Source: an uncultured Oscillospiraceae bacterium
Lineage (GTDB): Bacteria > Bacillota > Clostridia > Oscillospirales > Acutalibacteraceae
Assembly: GCA_900543525.1 (NCBI GenBank)
Contig: UQRS01000078.1
Location: 1-9,887 of the forward strand
Length of the DNA stretch: 9,887 nt
Direction: 5' to 3'
Both the position numbers and the translations under genes were made by a program. A model generated the notes under the pieces. The model ran no database searches. It had not been told where the DNA came from and saw only the letters and a program-made list of their open reading frames with translations. Within the stretch, counting starts at the first letter, position 1. Each line of letters starts with the position of its first letter. Of this stretch, positions 8,104-9,887 are shown one piece after another.

Positions 8104-8263
8104 TGCTTTTGAAAGCGCTTCAGGTATCCTCGGACAGAGCAGTCTCCGCTGAAAGGAAGGAGGATCAGACGAGGAGCGGACAGGCAAAAGCCTCCCTCCT
8201 GCCGCTGTGCCGCCTTTCGGCAGCAGGACGCCGGATGGAGAATGCCCTGCCGCATACGTTGCA

Positions 8264-8297
8264 GAATGAACCGGCATAAGGAATAAACCGGCGTAAA
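8264..8297. repeat. 17-bp tandem direct repeat, two copies
   Basis: gaatgaaccggcataag (8264-8280) is followed immediately by gaataaaccggcgtaaa (8281-8297), 14 of 17 bases identical. Two copies head to tail beside a recombinase gene could be protein-binding sites, but two units are few and chance or slippage is possible. Confidence 0.55.
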
Positions 8298-8331
8298 GAA
8301 AAGCTCCCGCAGATAATGCTCGGGGGTCATA

Positions 8332-8353
8332 AGAAAGTAATATCGTATTTTCT
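8332..8353. other. Imperfect dyad, candidate recombinase attachment site
   Basis: agaaagta (8332-8339) and tattttct (8346-8353) are inverted repeats with 7 of 8 positions matching, spaced by 6 bp. The dyad lies 20 bp beyond the recombinase stop codon, roughly where base composition changes from GC-rich to A/T-richer. Large serine recombinases act on short imperfect dyads often located next to their gene. No second copy is visible in the window, so this is only a candidate. Confidence 0.2.
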
Positions 8354-8355
8354 CA

Positions 8356-8386
8356 GGAACGGCGTGGCTTCGGTCACGCCGTTTCC
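8356..8386. repeat. Inverted repeat across the recombinase stop codon
   Basis: ggaacggcgtg (8356-8366) pairs with cacgccgtttcc (8375-8386) with one bulged T. On the plus strand the loop can form a c(TTCG)g tetraloop. The arm contains the recombinase TGA (8374-8376). It may protect or end the recombinase transcript, but no T-tract follows on the minus strand, so it is not a canonical terminator. Confidence 0.55.
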
Positions 8387-9887
8387 TGTTTCAGCAGTTC
8401 TTCCACGGGGATAAAGCCCACAAGGTCATAGGAAATGCGGATGCCCTGATGCCGCTTGCCGCTGCTCTTGTCCGGGGCTTCAATGTAGATTGCCTTGACA
8501 AGCTCACGCAGGGCGTAAGGGGTCAGCTCCTGCAAATCCTCGTATTTGTGTACCCGCTGGATAAACTGCTCCAAGTTTTCAATCTGTCGTTCCTGTACTT
8601 CGATTTCCTGCTGCAAAGTCTGGATTTCCACTTTAAGCTGTGCCTGTTCGTCCTCATAGGTCTTGCTCATCATAGAAAACTTTTCATCTGTGATACGCCC
8701 CGCCACATTATCCTCGTAAATGCGGATAAACAGACGGTCAAGCTCTCCCTGCCGCTTTTCAGCCTGTGCCAGCCGCTTCTTGTGTCCACGGATCGCGGCT
8801 TCGCTGGACAGCCGGAGTTTCTGCTCCATAACAGCACGGAAATGATCTTCATATCGACTGACATAGGAAATCACAGTTCTCATGTGCATCCAGACCAATT
8901 CCTCCAGAACAACCGCACGGATAAAGTGTGCCGAACAGCTTCCCGTATTGCTGCGGTAGTTGGCGCATACAAAATGATCCTGCCGCTTTTCAAAGTAGTT
9001 GGTGGTGCAGTAGCGCATTTTTGCGCCACAATCAGAGCAATAGACCATGCCGGAAAACAGGCTGCTCTTGCCCGTCTTTGTCCTGCGGTGACGCTGTTGG
9101 CGAATCTCCTGCACCTTGTCAAAGACCTCCTGCTCAATGATCGACGGGTGGGTGTTGTAGAAAACCGCCTGTTTTTCAATAGGCGTTTCCCGCTGCTTCT
9201 TGTCCCAGATGGAGTTGGTGTAGGTCTTGAAATTGACGGTGCATCCCGTGTATTCCCGCCGTTCCAGAATGTGAACGACCGTGTTGGTGTTCCAATGGTA
9301 CGGATCAGCGGTTTCCGGGCTGGGTGTCTTGATGCCCTCACGCTTCTTATAGGCTGTGGGATTAAGTACCTTTTCCTCCTGCAAGAGCTTTGCAATCTGC
9401 ATCGGGCCTCGCCCTTCCATGCACAGCTTGAAAATGCGTTTGACTACCAATGCCGCCGCTTCATCCACGACCCACTTTGTCTTGTCCTCCGGGTCTTTAC
9501 GGTAGCCGAACGGAACATTGACGGTCAGAGGAACGCCGCGTTCACCCTTTACCTTATTGACAGCACGGATTTTGCGGCTGGTGTCTTTGGCAAAAAACTC
9601 GTTAAACCAGTTCTTGATGCCCGCAATATCGCTGTCGGTACTGTTGGGGTCGATGGTGTCAAAATGGTCATTGATGGCAATATAGCGCACATTGTACTTC
9701 GGGAATGTGAAGTTGATATACAGCCCTGTCAGCGAGGAATTACGCCCCAGTCGTGATAGGTCTTTCGTACAGCAGACTGCCACTCTGCCCGCTTCGATTT
9801 CCGCAAGCATAGCTTGAAAGCCGGGACGGTCAAATAATGAGGTGTGATAGCGATAGCGGCAAAAAGCTAATAAAATCAATGGTTTTG
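8374..9887 (-). CDS. Large serine recombinase, N-terminus missing or rearranged
   Basis: A site-specific recombinase of the TnpX/large serine type that moves Firmicutes mobile elements. The frame is open to the window edge; the first usable start is a TTG at 9879 (501 aa, numbering used here). From Phe16 (FDRPGFQ) on it matches the family: the resolvase domain to about 112 keeps the catalytic arginines of KDLSRLGR (Arg43, Arg46); a recombinase domain spans about 118-265; a zinc ribbon has Cys281, 284, 305 and 315; a coiled coil covers about 360-445; the C-terminus has the SYDLVGFIP motif. Full-length relatives carry about 50-60 more N-terminal residues with the catalytic serine. The residues before FDRPGFQ (CRYRYHTSL) do not match the usual DDGxSGT, and no other frame supplies it, so the homology stops inside the window. 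As seen it should be inactive for strand cleavage. Its lower GC content than its neighbours suggests horizontal acquisition. Confidence 0.82.
   Translation of the reverse strand, partial: KPLILLAFCRYRYHTSLFDRPGFQAMLAEIEAGRVAVCCTKDLSRLGRNSSLTGLYINFTFPKYNVRYIAINDHFDTIDPNSTDSDIAGIKNWFNEFFAKDTSRKIRAVNKVKGERGVPLTVNVPFGYRKDPEDKTKWVVDEAAALVVKRIFKLCMEGRGPMQIAKLLQEEKVLNPTAYKKREGIKTPSPETADPYHWNTNTVVHILERREYTGCTVNFKTYTNSIWDKKQRETPIEKQAVFYNTHPSIIEQEVFDKVQEIRQQRHRRTKTGKSSLFSGMVYCSDCGAKMRYCTTNYFEKRQDHFVCANYRSNTGSCSAHFIRAVVLEELVWMHMRTVISYVSRYEDHFRAVMEQKLRLSSEAAIRGHKKRLAQAEKRQGELDRLFIRIYEDNVAGRITDEKFSMMSKTYEDEQAQLKVEIQTLQQEIEVQERQIENLEQFIQRVHKYEDLQELTPYALRELVKAIYIEAPDKSSGKRHQGIRISYDLVGFIPVEELLKQETA

Larger units (their letters stand above)
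8104..8373. other. Convergent intergenic region, possible mobile-element boundary
   Basis: These 270 bp between the terminator and the recombinase stop have no credible gene. Small open frames on both strands (for example minus-strand 8085-8330, 81 codons) lack a ribosome site and run into the terminator hairpin. The stretch contains a short hairpin (aggc aaaa gcct near 8183-8194), a 17-bp tandem repeat at 8264-8297 and an A/T-rich dyad at 8332-8353. Confidence 0.5.

Noticed and set aside
8085..8330. 81-codon minus-strand open frame starting MTPEHYLREL, downstream of the recombinase
   Set aside because: There is no Shine-Dalgarno sequence before the ATG, the frame ends inside the loop of the strong terminator, and I recognise no family. 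It could be a relic of an element gene, but this cannot be supported from the sequence.
8449..9756. 435-codon plus-strand open frame opposite the recombinase
   Set aside because: The minus-strand frame encodes an unmistakable recombinase with zinc ribbon. The plus frame has no motif and no ribosome site.

Overview
The window reads as chromosomal DNA of a Gram-positive, anaerobic clostridial bacterium, probably a gut Oscillospiraceae/Ruminococcaceae-type organism. The grounds are strong GGAGG-type ribosome sites, a lipobox lipoprotein, a secreted multidomain glycoside hydrolase ending in a type I dockerin, and a large serine recombinase of the kind common in Firmicutes mobile elements. Genes up to about 8.0 kb are visibly GC-rich. 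The recombinase end is visibly less so. The genus assignment is inference.

Layout: (1) 58-2010, minus strand, is a tight three-gene operon: a cytosolic cyclophilin, a 12-cysteine YkgJ-like protein and a cyclophilin lipoprotein. A candidate promoter lies at 2070-2097. (2) 2011-2485 is a divergent intergenic region. (3) 2486-8026, plus strand, is a single gene for a 1846-residue exported modular enzyme. Its order is signal peptide, beta-sandwich interrupted by a complete SGNH/GDSL esterase domain, clan GH-D-like (beta/alpha)8 barrel, beta domain, CBM6/35-like module, second beta-sandwich, Ig-like domain, helical repeat, NPCBM, two more helical repeats, dockerin. (4) 8066-8103 is a strong bidirectional terminator between converging genes. 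(5) 8104-8373 is non-coding, with a 17-bp tandem repeat and an imperfect dyad that may mark a mobile-element end. (6) 8374-9887, minus strand, is a large serine recombinase lacking its catalytic-serine N-terminus. Its family similarity stops about 50 bp before the window edge, so it is truncated, rearranged or interrupted.

The dockerin protein probably acts outside the cell, combining deacylation (SGNH) with glycan cleavage, and is docked to a cohesin partner encoded elsewhere. The minus-strand operon looks like a folding (prolyl isomerase) unit with a metal-binding or redox-type partner of unknown role. I see no CRISPR array, tRNA or rRNA. The most unusual item is the esterase domain nested inside the glycosidase N-terminal domain.
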